A DNA stretch of 64,000 bases from Rhodobacterales bacterium LSUCC0031 (GTDB lineage Bacteria; Pseudomonadota; Alphaproteobacteria; Rhodobacterales; Rhodobacteraceae): NCBI GenBank assembly GCA_015689735.1, contig WVSP01000001.1, positions 732,001 through 796,000 of the forward strand. The letters run 5' to 3'. Positions 1 through 10,006 of the stretch are shown in pieces. Every line of letters begins with the position of its first letter. Position 1 is the stretch's first letter. The notes below the pieces were generated by a model. The model saw nothing but the letters and a program-made list of their open reading frames with translations, was not told the origin of the DNA and made no database searches. A program made the position numbers and the translations under genes.

Positions 1-843
1 GGGCATGACACCCAGCGCGGCACAGACATCGCGAGTCAGTTCGGGGGCGTTCAGCGTGTAGAAATGCAGATCTTCCACGCCGCCTGTGATCAGATCGGTG
101 CAAAGCTCGGTCGCCAGCGCCGTGGACAAGAGCTGTTCGCGCCCATCGCGGATGGCCTTGTCATAGGCTTCATCGAGCCATGCGGGGATCAAGGTGCCGC
201 AGCTTTGCGCGAATTTGCGCACGCCCGACCAGCTATTGATCGGCAAGATGCCGGGGATGATCGGCGCATGGATGCCCGCTGCGGCGCAGGCATCGCGGAA
301 GCGGAAAAAGGTCTCGGCCTCGAAGAAGAACTGGGTGATGGCCGAGGACGCGCCGACATCGATCTTGCGCTTGAGGTAGTCAACGCAGTCTTGCATCGAT
401 CCCGCCTCGGGGTGCGGGTCGGGATAGGCGCCGACACGCAGCTGGAACTTGCCTGTTTCGGCCAGCGCCGCGATCAAGCCAATCGAGTCGGCAAAGCCAT
501 CTGGATGTGGGGTAAAGCGGCCTGTGCCTTTCGGCGGGTCGCCACGCAGCGCCACGATCTGGGTGACACCGGCGGCCGCATAGCTTTCGGCGATGGCCAA
601 GGTTTCCTGCCGCGTGGCATCGACGCAGGTCAGATGCGCGGCAACTGGCACACCATAATTGGCGTGGATCGTTTTGACCGCGTCATGGGTCAGCGTGCGT
701 GTCGTGCCACCCGCGCCATAGGTGACCGAGACGAATTCTGGCCCAAGCGGGGCGAGAACGCCCAAGGTTTCCCAAAGCCGAAAGGACGCCTCAAGGGATT
801 TAGGCGGAAAGAACTCGAAGGAAACGCGGGGCGGGCGGGTCAT
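1..843 (-). CDS. metF: Methylenetetrahydrofolate reductase, 3' end outside window
   Basis: Reduces 5,10-methylene-THF to 5-methyl-THF with a flavin cofactor, supplying the methyl group for methionine synthesis in the cytosol. The ATG is at 841-843 and the protein begins MTRPPRVSFEFFPPKS, the usual MetF opening. 281 codons are visible and the frame is still open at base 1, so only a few residues are missing compared with the roughly 290-residue family. Family stretches seen: VTYGAGG, LRGDPPKG and an ITQFFFEAETFFRF segment. It is divergent from a MetR-like regulator, the classical arrangement. Identity is secure; only the C-terminus is unseen. Confidence 0.95.
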   Translation of the reverse strand, partial: MTRPPRVSFEFFPPKSLEASFRLWETLGVLAPLGPEFVSVTYGAGGTTRTLTHDAVKTIHANYGVPVAAHLTCVDATRQETLAIAESYAAAGVTQIVALRGDPPKGTGRFTPHPDGFADSIGLIAALAETGKFQLRVGAYPDPHPEAGSMQDCVDYLKRKIDVGASSAITQFFFEAETFFRFRDACAAAGIHAPIIPGILPINSWSGVRKFAQSCGTLIPAWLDEAYDKAIRDGREQLLSTALATELCTDLITGGVEDLHFYTLNAPELTRDVCAALGVMP

Positions 844-904
844 GATACATCCAATGCTTGATCTCTTGGGCAGTGATGTCGCATAGAGTGGTGCTTGCGG
901 CAAA

Positions 905-917
905 TTCATAATCTTCA
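905..917. promoter_or_regulatory. Possible MetR-type site between metF and metR
   Basis: TTCA occurs twice with five bases between (905-908 and 914-917) in the 93-bp divergent intergenic region. Known MetR sites carry TGAA-N5-TTCA, an inverted arrangement; here the half-sites are direct, so this is only a candidate. No SAM riboswitch structure was apparent in this gap. Confidence 0.25.
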
Positions 918-936
918 AGATCAATATGAGTCTCAC

Positions 937-1842
937 ATGCATCTTGAGTTTCGGCACCTGCGCACGATCAAGGCTATCCACGAGGAAGGGGGGCTCGCAC
1001 GGGCTGCTGATCGGCTGCATATTACGCAAAGTGCGCTGAGCCATCAGATCAAGGGGTTGGAGGATCAGGCGGGGCTGGAATTGTTCGTCCGCCGGTCCAA
1101 GCCGATGAAGCTGTCACCCGCAGGGTTGAAGTTGTTGCGCTTGGCCGAGGAGGTCTTGCCGCGCATCGCGGCCCTCGAGGACGAGTTTGATAATCTGCGC
1201 AAGGGCAAATCGGGGCGGCTGCATATCGCCATCGAGTGTCACGCCTGTTTCGATTGGCTGTTGCCGGTCCTTGACGCGTTTCGGGTGGGTTGGCCCGATA
1301 TTGATGTCGATATTCGCCCCGGCCTGCAATTCGAGGCCCTGCCCGCGCTGTTGCGTGAAGAGTTGGATCTGGTGATTTCCTCAGATCCCGAAGACCTGCC
1401 CGATGTCGATTTCACCCCGCTTTTTGATTATGAGCCGGTGTTCGTCTGCGCCGCTGATCATCCCCTGGCAACCAAACCCTATATCGAGGCGGCCGATTTT
1501 GCCGATCAGGCGCTCATCACCTATCCGGTCGAACGCGCGCGGCTCGATGTGTTTTCGCAGCTGTTGTTTCCCGCGGGTATCGAGCCGAAATCGATTCGTC
1601 AGGTCGAGCTTTCGGCGGTGATTTTGCTATTGGTCGCCTCGGGGCGCGGGGTGGCGGTCTTGCCTGATTGGGTGGTGCGCGACACGGCCAAGCATCCCTC
1701 GCTGGTGACGCGGCGGTTGACCGAGAAGGGGATCACGCGGCGGCTCTACGGGGCGACGCGGGTGGCCGATACGGCCAAGCCCTTCATGGCGCAGATGCTC
1801 AAGCTGAGCCGGAGCGAACCGCCCAAGCTGCAACGCCGATGA
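937..1842 (+). CDS. metR: LysR-family transcriptional regulator, MetR type
   Basis: Likely activator of methionine-pathway genes including the divergent metF, with homocysteine as co-inducer in the known family. 301 residues from ATG 937: N-terminal winged helix-turn-helix (about residues 1-60, with ARAADRLHITQSALSHQIKG), then a periplasmic-binding-protein-like effector domain. An in-frame TTG at 895 would add 14 residues, but ATG 937 places MHLEFRHLRT at the N-terminus as in other LysR proteins. Its stop overlaps the next start by four bases (ATGA), so the phosphodiesterase gene is probably translationally coupled. The MetR assignment rests on both sequence and position. Confidence 0.88.
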   Translation: MHLEFRHLRTIKAIHEEGGLARAADRLHITQSALSHQIKGLEDQAGLELFVRRSKPMKLSPAGLKLLRLAEEVLPRIAALEDEFDNLRKGKSGRLHIAIECHACFDWLLPVLDAFRVGWPDIDVDIRPGLQFEALPALLREELDLVISSDPEDLPDVDFTPLFDYEPVFVCAADHPLATKPYIEAADFADQALITYPVERARLDVFSQLLFPAGIEPKSIRQVELSAVILLLVASGRGVAVLPDWVVRDTAKHPSLVTRRLTEKGITRRLYGATRVADTAKPFMAQMLKLSRSEPPKLQRR

Positions 1843-2600
1843 ACGCGCGGCACCCGTTTCTCGACCATCCCCGCCCCTTGGCGGTGGCGCATCGCGGCGG
1901 GTCGCTGGAGGCCGAGGAAAACACGATGCCAGCTTTTGCCCATGCGGTCGCGCTGGGATATACCCATGTCGAGACCGATGTGCATGCGACCCGCGACGGG
2001 GTGGCGGTGATCCATCATGACGAGACGCTGGCGCGGATGACGGGCGATCCGCGCGCCATTGGCGATCTGGATTGGGCGGAACTGGCCCGGCTGCGCACCA
2101 AGGGTGGGGCGGCGATCCCGCGGGTGGATCAATTTTTGGCCGAATTCCCCGAAATCAAGATCACCTTCGAGTTGAAATGCGACCGTGTGGCCGCCCCCTT
2201 GGCTGATGTGATCGGCCAAGCGGGTGCTTTGGGTCGGGTCTGTGTTGGGTCGTTTTCGGCCGCGCGCACGGCGGCGATCCGGGGGCTGTTGGGTCCGGCG
2301 CTTTGTTGGTCGCCCGCGCATGTGGGGGTGGCGGCACTTTGGGTGGCGGGGTTCGGCCTGCCCCTGCCGCGCCCCGATTTTGCCGTGGTGCAGGTGCCGC
2401 CTGTGTTTCGCGGCATGCCCGTTGTCACGCGGCGGTTCATGACGGCGGCCAAGCGGCACGGTGTCGATGTGCAGGTCTGGACGGTCAATGAGGCCGATCA
2501 GATGACCCGGCTTCTTGATCTGGGGGTGGGGGCGATCATGACCGACCGTCCCAGCCTGTTGCGCGATGTGCTGGCCGCGCGGGGGCAATGGCCGGGATGA
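1839..2600 (+). CDS. Glycerophosphodiester phosphodiesterase family protein
   Basis: 253 residues. Hydrolyses glycerophosphodiesters (deacylated phospholipids) to glycerol-3-phosphate and an alcohol; metal-dependent TIM barrel. The GDPD hallmarks are clear: AHRGGSLEAEENTMPAF near the N-terminus (catalytic His, metal-binding Glu), ETDVHATRDGVAVIHHDE (second His, Glu/Asp) and the C-terminal VQVWTVNE with IMTDRP. No signal peptide, so cytoplasmic. Start chosen at ATG 1839, overlapping the metR stop. A phosphatidylcholine synthase lies 0.9 kb downstream on the other strand, so a role in phospholipid turnover is plausible but inferred. Confidence 0.9.
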   Translation: MNARHPFLDHPRPLAVAHRGGSLEAEENTMPAFAHAVALGYTHVETDVHATRDGVAVIHHDETLARMTGDPRAIGDLDWAELARLRTKGGAAIPRVDQFLAEFPEIKITFELKCDRVAAPLADVIGQAGALGRVCVGSFSAARTAAIRGLLGPALCWSPAHVGVAALWVAGFGLPLPRPDFAVVQVPPVFRGMPVVTRRFMTAAKRHGVDVQVWTVNEADQMTRLLDLGVGAIMTDRPSLLRDVLAARGQWPG

Positions 2601-2678
2601 GCCTGGCCGGATCAAGCCGCTTGGCATTCGCGGGTGCGCCCCTTATACGCGCCACCTGATCGCTCGGAGACCGAAGAC

Positions 2679-3473
2679 ATGCAGGGCAGCGCCAATCTCA
2701 ACATCATGCTCAAGGCTGCCCGCAAGGCGGGGCGCAGCCTGGTCAAGGATTTCCGCGAGGTCGAGAACCTTCAGGTCTCGTCCAAGGGGCCGGGCGATTT
2801 CGTCAGCCGGGCGGATCGCGCCGCCGAAGAGATCCTCAAGACCGAGCTGATGACCGCGCGCCCCAATTACGGCTTTCTGGGCGAGGAAGGCACGCGGATC
2901 GAAGGCACCGACCCAACCCGGCGCTGGATCGTCGATCCGCTGGATGGGACCACGAATTTCCTGCACGGCATGCCCCATTGGGCGGTGTCGATCGCGCTGG
3001 AGCACAAGGGCGAGATCGTGGCGGGCGTGGTCTATGACCCCGCCAAGGACGAAATGTTTTATGCCGAGAAAGGTGCCGGTTGCTGGCTGAACGACAGCCA
3101 GCGGTTGCGCGTCTCGGGCCGCAACAAGATGATCGAATGCGTTTTTGCGACGGGCGTTCCTTTTGGTGGGGCGAAATACCTGCCTGCGACGTTGCAGGAT
3201 TTGGCGCGCCTGATGCCAGCTTGCGCCGGTGTGCGGCGCTGGGGATCGGCGGCGCTCGATTTGGCCTATGTCGCGGCAGGGCGCTATGATGGCTATTGGG
3301 AGCGTGGGTTGAACGCGTGGGATATCGCGGCCGGTATCTTGCTGGTGCGCGAGGCGGGTGGTTTGGTGCAACCGATCCGTGACGGCCAAGACATGTTAAG
3401 CGACGGTCAGCTTGTCGCCGCGTCCGAGCCGATCTTTGACCAGTTTGCCGCCGTGATCCGCGACCGCGCCTAA
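2679..3473 (+). CDS. suhB: Inositol-1-monophosphatase family protein (SuhB-like)
   Basis: 264 residues; Mg2+/Li+-sensitive phosphatase fold acting on inositol monophosphate or related sugar phosphates; E. coli SuhB also has a role in rRNA transcription. Visible motifs: GEEG (metal-binding Glu), WIVDPLDGTTNFLHG (DPLDGT signature) and WDIAAGILLVREAGG (second signature). Start at ATG 2679 gives MQGSANLNIMLKAARKAG, the usual start in this lineage; upstream in-frame codons look non-coding. Its stop overlaps the stop of the convergent pcs gene by four bases, so the two transcripts must overlap at their 3' ends. Confidence 0.9.
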   Translation: MQGSANLNIMLKAARKAGRSLVKDFREVENLQVSSKGPGDFVSRADRAAEEILKTELMTARPNYGFLGEEGTRIEGTDPTRRWIVDPLDGTTNFLHGMPHWAVSIALEHKGEIVAGVVYDPAKDEMFYAEKGAGCWLNDSQRLRVSGRNKMIECVFATGVPFGGAKYLPATLQDLARLMPACAGVRRWGSAALDLAYVAAGRYDGYWERGLNAWDIAAGILLVREAGGLVQPIRDGQDMLSDGQLVAASEPIFDQFAAVIRDRA

Positions 3474-4156
3474 GCGCGGGCGGGGATCCATTGCTGGGCG
3501 ATCCCGGCCAGCAGTAGGTAGAGAGAGCTTGCTGTCACCACAACGGTGAGTGTCGGGTTCGCGGCGAATTCCGTTGCCGCCGCCAAGGCGATGGCCCCCG
3601 TCCAGATCAGCGCCACCGGCAAGGTGAACCAGCGCCAACGTGCAGTGCGGACGGGATGGACGAATTTCAGGTTCAGAAATTGCGCCACGCAAAGCGCCAC
3701 GACCAGCCCCAAGATGATCTCCCATGGGGGCAAGATCACCAGCATCGCCAGGGCGACCATGTTCCAGCAGGCCGGAAAACCCCGAAAGCTCTTGTCTTCG
3801 GTTTTCATCCGCGTATCGGCGAAATAAAGCGCCGAGGCAAAGGGGATGAGCAAGACCACGATCCAACCGGACCAGCCCGGCAACAGCCCCGATTCGTAAA
3901 GCGCATAAGCCGGGATCATCACATAGGTCAGGAAATCGACGATCAGGTCCAACAGCACACCATCGATGATCGGTGCATTCTCGGTCACCGCGTAGCGGCG
4001 CGCCAATGGGCCATCAATGCCATCGACCACCAAGGCCACGGTTAGCCAGATCGTCATCATGGCCCAATCGTGATTGCCCGCGGCCAGCAAGGCCAGCATG
4101 GCAAGCGATGCGCCGATCGCGGTGAAAAGGTGAACGCTGTAGGCCCGTTTTTGCAT
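3470..4156 (-). CDS. pcs: Phosphatidylcholine synthase (CDP-alcohol phosphatidyltransferase)
   Basis: 228-residue inner-membrane enzyme that condenses CDP-diacylglycerol with choline to make phosphatidylcholine in one step, a route typical of alphaproteobacteria. The CDP-alcohol motif is present around residues 44-74: DGIDGPLARR followed by DGVLLDLIVD (DG-x2-AR ... G-x3-D-x3-D). About seven hydrophobic segments are visible, for example near residues 10-30, 75-90, 95-110 and 130-160. The start at 4156 gives MQKRAYSVHLFTAIGA. The choline-type rather than serine-type assignment rests on overall resemblance and the WIKP-free N-terminus; moderate certainty. Confidence 0.85.
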   Translation of the reverse strand: MQKRAYSVHLFTAIGASLAMLALLAAGNHDWAMMTIWLTVALVVDGIDGPLARRYAVTENAPIIDGVLLDLIVDFLTYVMIPAYALYESGLLPGWSGWIVVLLIPFASALYFADTRMKTEDKSFRGFPACWNMVALAMLVILPPWEIILGLVVALCVAQFLNLKFVHPVRTARWRWFTLPVALIWTGAIALAAATEFAANPTLTVVVTASSLYLLLAGIAQQWIPARA

Positions 4157-4216
4157 AAAAGTCAGATGACGGGTTCCGCGCGACTTGGCAACCGAAGATG
4201 TGACAGTTTGATGACG

Positions 4217-5140
4217 CTAGGCTTTTGGGTGGGCGGCGGCATAGACCGCCATCAGGCGCGCGGTATCGACGGCCGTATAGGCCTGTGTCGTGGACAGCGA
4301 GGCATGGCCCAGCAATTCTTGGATTGCCCGCAGATCGCCCCCCGCATCAAGCAGATGGGTGGCAAAGCTGTGGCGCAGCGCATGCGGTGTGGCGGTTGCC
4401 GGTAGGCCAAGCTGCATCCGCACCTGTTCCATCACCCCCGCCACGAGCCGCGGGTTGAGCGGCCCGCCGCGGATACCGCGAAATAGCGGCGAGCCGGGGG
4501 TAAGCGGATGGGGGCAAAGACGTGCGTAGCGCGTGACAGCGGCGATGGTCGCGGGCAGCACTGGAACCTCGCGTTCTTTTCCGCCTTTGCCGCGAATACG
4601 CAGCTTGTCGGACAGCGGCAAAAGCCCTGCGTCAAGGCCAAGCGCCTCGGACCGGCGAAGGCCCGCGCCGTAAAGCAGCATCATGATCGCTACATCGCGC
4701 GCGGCGACCCAATCGCGCTCATCATGTTCGCCCACAGCGGCGATCAGCGCCTTGGCGCCATCGACCGATAAAGGCCGTGGCAGGCGGCGGCCATGCTTGG
4801 GGCTACGCATCGACAAGATCGCGGTCGCATCAAAGCCATCGCGCTCGGACCACCAGCGCAAGAAGGATTTCACCGCCGACAGCCGCCGCGCGAGCGAGCG
4901 CGACCCAACACCCCGCCCGCGCTGGGCCGCCATCCATGCGCGCATCTCGCTGAGTGACAGGTCGCGCAGCATTGCGGGGCTGAGGACGTCACCGGCATGG
5001 CTTGCCTGAAAATCGAGGAAATCCGTCAGATCCCGCCCATAGGCGTCGATGGTCGTTGCGGCGCGGTTCTCCAAGCTGCCCAGATGGATCAGCCAGTTTT
5101 CCAAAAGGTCGCGCACCGCGGGGCTGAGCGCGAGGGTCAT
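4217..5140 (-). CDS. xerC: Tyrosine recombinase XerC
   Basis: 307 residues from ATG 5140; an in-frame TTG two codons earlier is possible. Resolves chromosome dimers at dif with XerD and FtsK. The N-terminal SAM-like core-binding domain spans about 8-95, the catalytic domain 120-300. All active-site residues are visible: Arg162 (YGAGLRRSEAL), Lys185 (GKGGKER), His253 and Arg256 (HALRHSFATH), His279 (LGHASLSTTQ) and nucleophile Tyr288 (QAYTAVD). It directly follows the DUF484 gene, whose stop lies just upstream; this xerC-DUF484 adjacency is widespread in Proteobacteria. Confidence 0.95.
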   Translation of the reverse strand: MTLALSPAVRDLLENWLIHLGSLENRAATTIDAYGRDLTDFLDFQASHAGDVLSPAMLRDLSLSEMRAWMAAQRGRGVGSRSLARRLSAVKSFLRWWSERDGFDATAILSMRSPKHGRRLPRPLSVDGAKALIAAVGEHDERDWVAARDVAIMMLLYGAGLRRSEALGLDAGLLPLSDKLRIRGKGGKEREVPVLPATIAAVTRYARLCPHPLTPGSPLFRGIRGGPLNPRLVAGVMEQVRMQLGLPATATPHALRHSFATHLLDAGGDLRAIQELLGHASLSTTQAYTAVDTARLMAVYAAAHPKA

Positions 5141-5146
5141 GGCCAA

Positions 5147-5920
5147 TCAATCCAGCCAGCGCTGCATCTGGCGTTCAAAGACACCGGCAAAAAATGTCAG
5201 CAAATCAGTGCCTTGACTTGGTCGGAACTGATGCGGATCCTCGGAGCCCATGACCAGCATGGCGGGCAAGCGGGCAGCGCCCAGATCAAGCAGCATCAGC
5301 GCCTCGGATTTGATCCAAGCGGCATCCGCGCCGAAGATTAACGTGCTGCCATCGCTCACTTGGCGCAATGTCACCTGACGGTGCGGGACCGCGCGGCCCA
5401 ATGTGATATAGCTATCCACGAAGCCCGGCGCGACGATGGTCAATACATCCTCGAGCTTTTGGACATGGGGTGCGGCGGTTGCTGTTGCCTCGGCGCTTTC
5501 CAGCACAAGGCGGATACGATCGACGCGCAGCGTGCTGGCCACATCTGTACCGAGGGCCTTAAGGAAGCTTTCGAAATCGGTCTGATCGAGGAGCCGCAAG
5601 ATCGCCCGGTGGATCTGGTTTGTGCCAGCCAAGTTTTCATAGGCAGCCGCGATGACCGAGCGGTGGGTATCCTCCAGCCGGTCGAGGCGGTTTTCCAGCC
5701 GCTCCATCGCGATGCCGCGCATATCGACGATATTGCCGCCCATCTGCCGGTCATTTGCGGTGATGAGCGCCCGCATCAAGTCGCGGTCGTCAAGGATCAG
5801 ATCGGGGTCCGCAAGCGCGCGGGCCCGCCAATCATCGTTGGAATCGGTCGAGAAATCGTTGGCTTCAACGCTGCTCACGGGGGGTGGCCTCATCGTTTTG
5901 TTATCGTTGCCCCCGACCAT
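5147..5920 (-). CDS. DUF484 family protein
   Basis: 257 residues. The family has a GAF-like fold of unknown biochemical role and usually sits next to xerC, as here. Visible: a short charged N-terminal helix region (DDWRARALADPDLILDDRDLM), an amphipathic linker and a C-terminal GAF-like domain ending HQFRPSQGTDLLTFFAGVFERQMQRWL. No signal peptide or membrane segment. ATG 5920 and ATG 5893 (MRPPPVSS) are both possible starts; neither has a strong ribosome site. Its stop abuts xerC, implying co-transcription. Confidence 0.85.
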   Translation of the reverse strand: MVGGNDNKTMRPPPVSSVEANDFSTDSNDDWRARALADPDLILDDRDLMRALITANDRQMGGNIVDMRGIAMERLENRLDRLEDTHRSVIAAAYENLAGTNQIHRAILRLLDQTDFESFLKALGTDVASTLRVDRIRLVLESAEATATAAPHVQKLEDVLTIVAPGFVDSYITLGRAVPHRQVTLRQVSDGSTLIFGADAAWIKSEALMLLDLGAARLPAMLVMGSEDPHQFRPSQGTDLLTFFAGVFERQMQRWLD

Positions 5921-5929
5921 ATACCAAAG

Positions 5930-6586
5930 TCAGAGGATTTTCTGCCCTGTTTTTGCCCAATCCTTGAGGAATGCGTCCAGCCCCTTATCGGTCAGCACGT
6001 GATTTGCCATGGATTTGATCACGGCGGGTGGCGCAGTTGCCACATCCGCGCCCAAGAGTGCGGCCTCTTTCATGTGGTTCACGGTGCGGATCGAAGCGGT
6101 CAGGATCTCGGTGGGGAAATCGTAATTGTCATAGATCTGGCGGATCTCGGCGATCAGTTCCATGCCGTCGATATTGATATCATCGAGGCGCCCGACGAAG
6201 GGCGAGATAAAGGTCGCGCCTGCCTTGGCCGCCAATAGCGCCTGATTGGCTGAAAAGCACAGCGTGACATTGACCATGCGCCCCTCGCCGGTCAGCACCT
6301 TGCAGGCTTTCAGCCCTTCCCATGTCAGCGGCACCTTGATCGCGATGTTGTCGGCGATCTTGGCCAGCTCCCGCCCTTCGGCGATCATGCCCTCGGCGTC
6401 GAGTGCCACGGTTTCGGCCGAAACGGGCTTGCCGGGGATCATGGCGCAGATCTCGGCCGTCACGTCCTTGATGTCACGGCCCGACTTGGCGATGATCGAG
6501 GGGTTGGTGGTGACCCCATCGACCATGCCCAGATCGTTGAGTTCACGGATCGCATCGACATCGGCGGTATCCACAAAGAATTTCAT
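5930..6586 (-). CDS. fsa: Fructose-6-phosphate aldolase / small transaldolase (TalC-type)
   Basis: 218 residues, the length of the single-domain TalC/FSA subfamily rather than the ~320-residue classical transaldolase. Class I aldolase of central carbon metabolism; transfers dihydroxyacetone units or cleaves fructose-6-phosphate. The Schiff-base lysine lies in NIAIKVPLT (about residue 85). Other family marks: [15 protein letters not shown] and [15 protein letters not shown] at the N-terminus, [13 protein letters not shown] and ILTASIRT. Whether it acts as transaldolase or aldolase cannot be told from sequence alone. Divergent from priA, 75 bp apart. Confidence 0.9.
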   Translation of the reverse strand: MKFFVDTADVDAIRELNDLGMVDGVTTNPSIIAKSGRDIKDVTAEICAMIPGKPVSAETVALDAEGMIAEGRELAKIADNIAIKVPLTWEGLKACKVLTGEGRMVNVTLCFSANQALLAAKAGATFISPFVGRLDDINIDGMELIAEIRQIYDNYDFPTEILTASIRTVNHMKEAALLGADVATAPPAVIKSMANHVLTDKGLDAFLKDWAKTGQKIL

Positions 6587-6661
6587 GGCGGCCCTTCCTT
6601 TCTGGCGGAGGTCATGGTGTGTTGAGTGGCTTCTAGCGCAGCGACCCCCGGGCGGGAAGGC

Positions 6662-8854
6662 ATGACCGACAGCTATTTCGAGGAAGGCGCCCTTGTCGGC
6701 GTTCTGACGCCTGAGCCCATCGACCGGGTGTTGAATTACCGTGCGCCTGAGGGGGGCTGTTTCTTGGGCGCATTTGTCGAAGTGCCGCTTGGGCCGCGGA
6801 AGGTGTTGGGCGTGGTCTGGGGGCCGGGTCGCGGTGATTGGGATGCGGCCAAGATCCGTGCCATCGCCCGCGTGCTTGACGCCGCCCCCATGCGCGAAGA
6901 GTTGCGGGTTTTCCTAGAGAAAGCAGGGGCCTATACGCTTACGCCGCTGTCGCAGATGTTGCGGCTGGCCACACGGGTGCCGGGTCTGTCCGATCCGCCC
7001 TCGATGCGCAAGATCTATCGCTTGGGCCAAGGACAGCCGGACCGCATGACTGATGCGCGCGCCCGCGTCATTGCCACGCTGGTCGAATATGGCGGGCTTG
7101 GCTTTACGCTGAAAGAACTGGCCGACCTGGCGGGTGTCACATCGTCGGTTGTCAAGGGTTTGGCCACCCAAGGCGCGGTGGTCGAGGTGGACACGCCGCG
7201 CGATACGCCCTTTCTGCCGCTTGATCCCGATAGGTCGGGCAAGGCGCTGACCGAGGATCAACAGGCCGCCGCCGATGCGCTGGGCGCCGCTGTGCGAAGC
7301 GGTCGCTACGGCACGACGCTGCTGAAGGGCGTCACCGGGTCGGGCAAGACCGAGGTCTATCTCGAGGCGGTGGCCGATTGCTTGCGCAAGGGACGGCAGG
7401 CGCTGGTGCTTTTGCCCGAGATCGCGCTGACGTCGGAATTCCTGACGCGGGTCGAGGCGCGCTTTGGTGCCAAGCCCGCCGAATGGCATTCGGGCGTGAC
7501 GATGACCGAACGCCGCCGCGCATGGCGGATGATCGGGCAGGGTGAGGCGCAATTGATCGTCGGTGCGCGTTCGGCGTTGTTCCTGCCCTTTCGCGATCTG
7601 GGGTTGATCGTCGTCGATGAGGAGCACGACACCTCTTACAAGCAGGAGGAGGGCGCGCTCTATAATGCACGCGACATGGCCGTGCTGCGTGCCTCGCTCA
7701 ACAGCGCACAGGTGGTGTTGGCGTCTGCTACGCCCTCGCTCGAGACATGGGCCAATGCGCAGGCGGGCAAATATGGTCGGCTTGATCTGCGCGCGCGGTT
7801 CGGGGCGGCGGTGCTGCCGGATATGCGCGCGATCGACATGCGGGCCGAAGATTTGCCGGGGCAGGCGTGGATTTCACCCACCCTACAGGCGGAGGTGCGC
7901 GGGCGGCTGGCGCGGGGCGAGCAGGCGCTCTTGTTTCTCAACCGTCGCGGCTATGCGCCTGTGACGCTCTGCCGGGCCTGCGGGGTGCAGGTGGGCTGCG
8001 ATCACTGCGATGCGCGTATGGTCGAGCATCGCTTTCAAAAGCGGCTTGTCTGCCACCAATGCGGCGAGACCAAGCCCCTGCCCGAAACCTGCCCGGCTTG
8101 CGGCGTCACCGGCAAGATGGCTGCGATCGGGCCGGGGGTCGAACGTATCGCCGAGGAGGCCGCAAGCCTGTTTCCCGAGGCCAAGCTTGCGATCCTGTCA
8201 TCCGATCTGTTCGGCTCGGCGCGGGCGCTGAAAGCGCAGATCGAAGAGATCGCGCATGGCCAGACCGATATCATCATCGGCACCCAGCTTGTCGCCAAGG
8301 GACATAATTTCCCGCGCCTCACGCTGGTGGGGGTGATCGATGCCGATCTGGGGCTGCAAGGCAGCGATCTGCGCGCGGCGGAGCGGACGTTTCAGTTGAT
8401 GCGGCAGGTCTCGGGCCGGGCAGGGCGGGCCGAGGCGCCGGGCGTGGCGCTGTTGCAGACCTTTCAGCCGGAACACCCGGTGGTGCGTGCCATTCTCGCC
8501 GGTGATGAGGAGGGGTTTTGGCGCGCCGAGGCTACCGAGCGGGAGGCAACGGGCATGCCCCCCTATGGGCGGTTGGCGGGGATCATCATCTCGGGCGACG
8601 ACGCGGCGGCGGCCTTTGATCTCGGCACAAGGCTTGCGCGCAATGATGGCGCGCTGCGCGCGATTGGCGCGATGGTTTATGGCCCGGCACCGGCCCCCAT
8701 CGCACGGGTGCGCGGCCGCCACCGGGTGCGGCTTTTGGTCAAGGCACCCAAGGGCGCAGCGCTGCAAGGGGCGATTGCGCAATGGATTGCGCCCATCCGG
8801 CAAAGCGCAAAGTTGCGGCTAGCCGTCGATATCGACCCGCAAAGCTTTTACTGA
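6662..8854 (+). CDS. priA: Primosomal replication restart helicase PriA
   Basis: 730 residues. Recognises abandoned replication forks and reloads the replisome using 3'-5' helicase activity. Visible: N-terminal 3'DNA-binding domain, Walker [12 protein letters not shown] (about 222-232), DEEH box (about 319), and the zinc-binding insertion with eight cysteines at about residues 436-483 ([13 protein letters not shown] ... CHQCG ... CPACG). Motif GRAGR is near 590. ATG 6662 gives [17 protein letters not shown]; codons upstream in the same frame lack similarity to the family. Preceded by a GGGAAGG stretch suitable as ribosome site. Confidence 0.95.
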   Translation: MTDSYFEEGALVGVLTPEPIDRVLNYRAPEGGCFLGAFVEVPLGPRKVLGVVWGPGRGDWDAAKIRAIARVLDAAPMREELRVFLEKAGAYTLTPLSQMLRLATRVPGLSDPPSMRKIYRLGQGQPDRMTDARARVIATLVEYGGLGFTLKELADLAGVTSSVVKGLATQGAVVEVDTPRDTPFLPLDPDRSGKALTEDQQAAADALGAAVRSGRYGTTLLKGVTGSGKTEVYLEAVADCLRKGRQALVLLPEIALTSEFLTRVEARFGAKPAEWHSGVTMTERRRAWRMIGQGEAQLIVGARSALFLPFRDLGLIVVDEEHDTSYKQEEGALYNARDMAVLRASLNSAQVVLASATPSLETWANAQAGKYGRLDLRARFGAAVLPDMRAIDMRAEDLPGQAWISPTLQAEVRGRLARGEQALLFLNRRGYAPVTLCRACGVQVGCDHCDARMVEHRFQKRLVCHQCGETKPLPETCPACGVTGKMAAIGPGVERIAEEAASLFPEAKLAILSSDLFGSARALKAQIEEIAHGQTDIIIGTQLVAKGHNFPRLTLVGVIDADLGLQGSDLRAAERTFQLMRQVSGRAGRAEAPGVALLQTFQPEHPVVRAILAGDEEGFWRAEATEREATGMPPYGRLAGIIISGDDAAAAFDLGTRLARNDGALRAIGAMVYGPAPAPIARVRGRHRVRLLVKAPKGAALQGAIAQWIAPIRQSAKLRLAVDIDPQSFY

Positions 8855-8920
8855 TTGCGGTTTTCATGGGCTGCGAAGCCCGCTAGAGAATGCGCAACAA
8901 CCCCATGCCCGGTGTCGCCA

Positions 8921-10006
8921 ATGTCTGCCCTGATCCGCCCACAGCCCGGTATCCTCGAGATCGCGCTTTATCAGGGCGGACAATCGGCATTGGCGGGTCA
9001 TGCCGAACCGCTCAAGCTGAGTTCAAACGAAAACCCCTTTGGCCCATCGCCAAAGGCGGTGGCGGCCATGGCGGCGGCGCTAGGCGACAGTCACCGCTAC
9101 CCATCGACCGATCATGGCCCATTGCGCGCGGCGATTGCCGCGGTCGAGGGGTTGGACGCGGATCGGATCATCTGTGGTGTCGGCTCGGACGAGATCATTC
9201 ATTTCCTGTGCCAAGCCTATGCCGGACCGGGGCAAGAGGTGATGCATACCGCGCACGGCTTTGCCATGTATCGCATCAGTGCGCTGGCGGCAGGGGCCAC
9301 GCCCGTCGAGGTGCCGGAGCGCGAGCGTGTCGTCGATGTGGATGCGATCCTTGAGCGTGCCGGGCCGGCAACGGCGCTGGTCTTTATCGCCAACCCCGCC
9401 AATCCGACGGCGACCTTTCTGGGCATGGATCAGATCACGCGGTTGGCCGATGGGTTGCCGAAAAGCTGTATCTTGGTGCTCGACGGGGCCTATGCGGAAT
9501 TCGTCGATGGCTACGATGGCGGGGCGGGACTGGCGGGCAGCCGCGCCAATGTCGTGATGACGCGGACATTCTCCAAGGCTTACGGTCTGGGCGGGTTGCG
9601 GGTGGGCTATGGTTATGGGCCGCGCGAAATCATCGATGTGCTCAATCGTATCCGTGGCCCCTTCAACCTGTCGGGTGTGGCACTGGCAGGGGCCGAGGCT
9701 GCGGTGGGCGATCGCGATTGGGTCGCTGATTGTTTGCGCGTCAATGCAGATGAGCGCGCGCGGCTGGTGGGTGGTTTGCGCCAGTTGGGCATCGCTTGCG
9801 ATGAAAGCCATGCAAATTTCGTGCTGGCCCGTTTCGCCGACGAGGCCGCGGCGCTGGCCGCGGATGCCCATCTGAAAGACCAAGGTATCATCGTGCGTCA
9901 CCCCAAGAGTTACGGCTTTGCCCATGCTCTGCGCATCACCGTGGGGCGCGCGCAGGATAACGACCGGGTACTGGCCGCACTCGCCCAATTGCGGGGGGCG
10001 GCATGA
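8921..10006 (+). CDS. hisC: Histidinol-phosphate / aromatic aminotransferase (HisC)
   Basis: 361 residues, PLP-dependent fold I. Converts imidazole-acetol phosphate to histidinol phosphate; several alphaproteobacterial HisC proteins also transaminate prephenate or aromatic keto acids. Visible: [24 protein letters not shown], and the PLP lysine in [19 protein letters not shown] 8921 gives [14 protein letters not shown], matching the family start. The stop overlaps by four bases with a prephenate dehydrogenase gene, so a role in tyrosine/phenylalanine synthesis in addition to histidine is suggested by context. Confidence 0.92.
   Translation: MSALIRPQPGILEIALYQGGQSALAGHAEPLKLSSNENPFGPSPKAVAAMAAALGDSHRYPSTDHGPLRAAIAAVEGLDADRIICGVGSDEIIHFLCQAYAGPGQEVMHTAHGFAMYRISALAAGATPVEVPERERVVDVDAILERAGPATALVFIANPANPTATFLGMDQITRLADGLPKSCILVLDGAYAEFVDGYDGGAGLAGSRANVVMTRTFSKAYGLGGLRVGYGYGPREIIDVLNRIRGPFNLSGVALAGAEAAVGDRDWVADCLRVNADERARLVGGLRQLGIACDESHANFVLARFADEAAALAADAHLKDQGIIVRHPKSYGFAHALRITVGRAQDNDRVLAALAQLRGAA

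Noticed and set aside
863-936. SAM riboswitch upstream of metF
   Set aside because: The gap is short and shows no SAM-II or SAH-type pairing.
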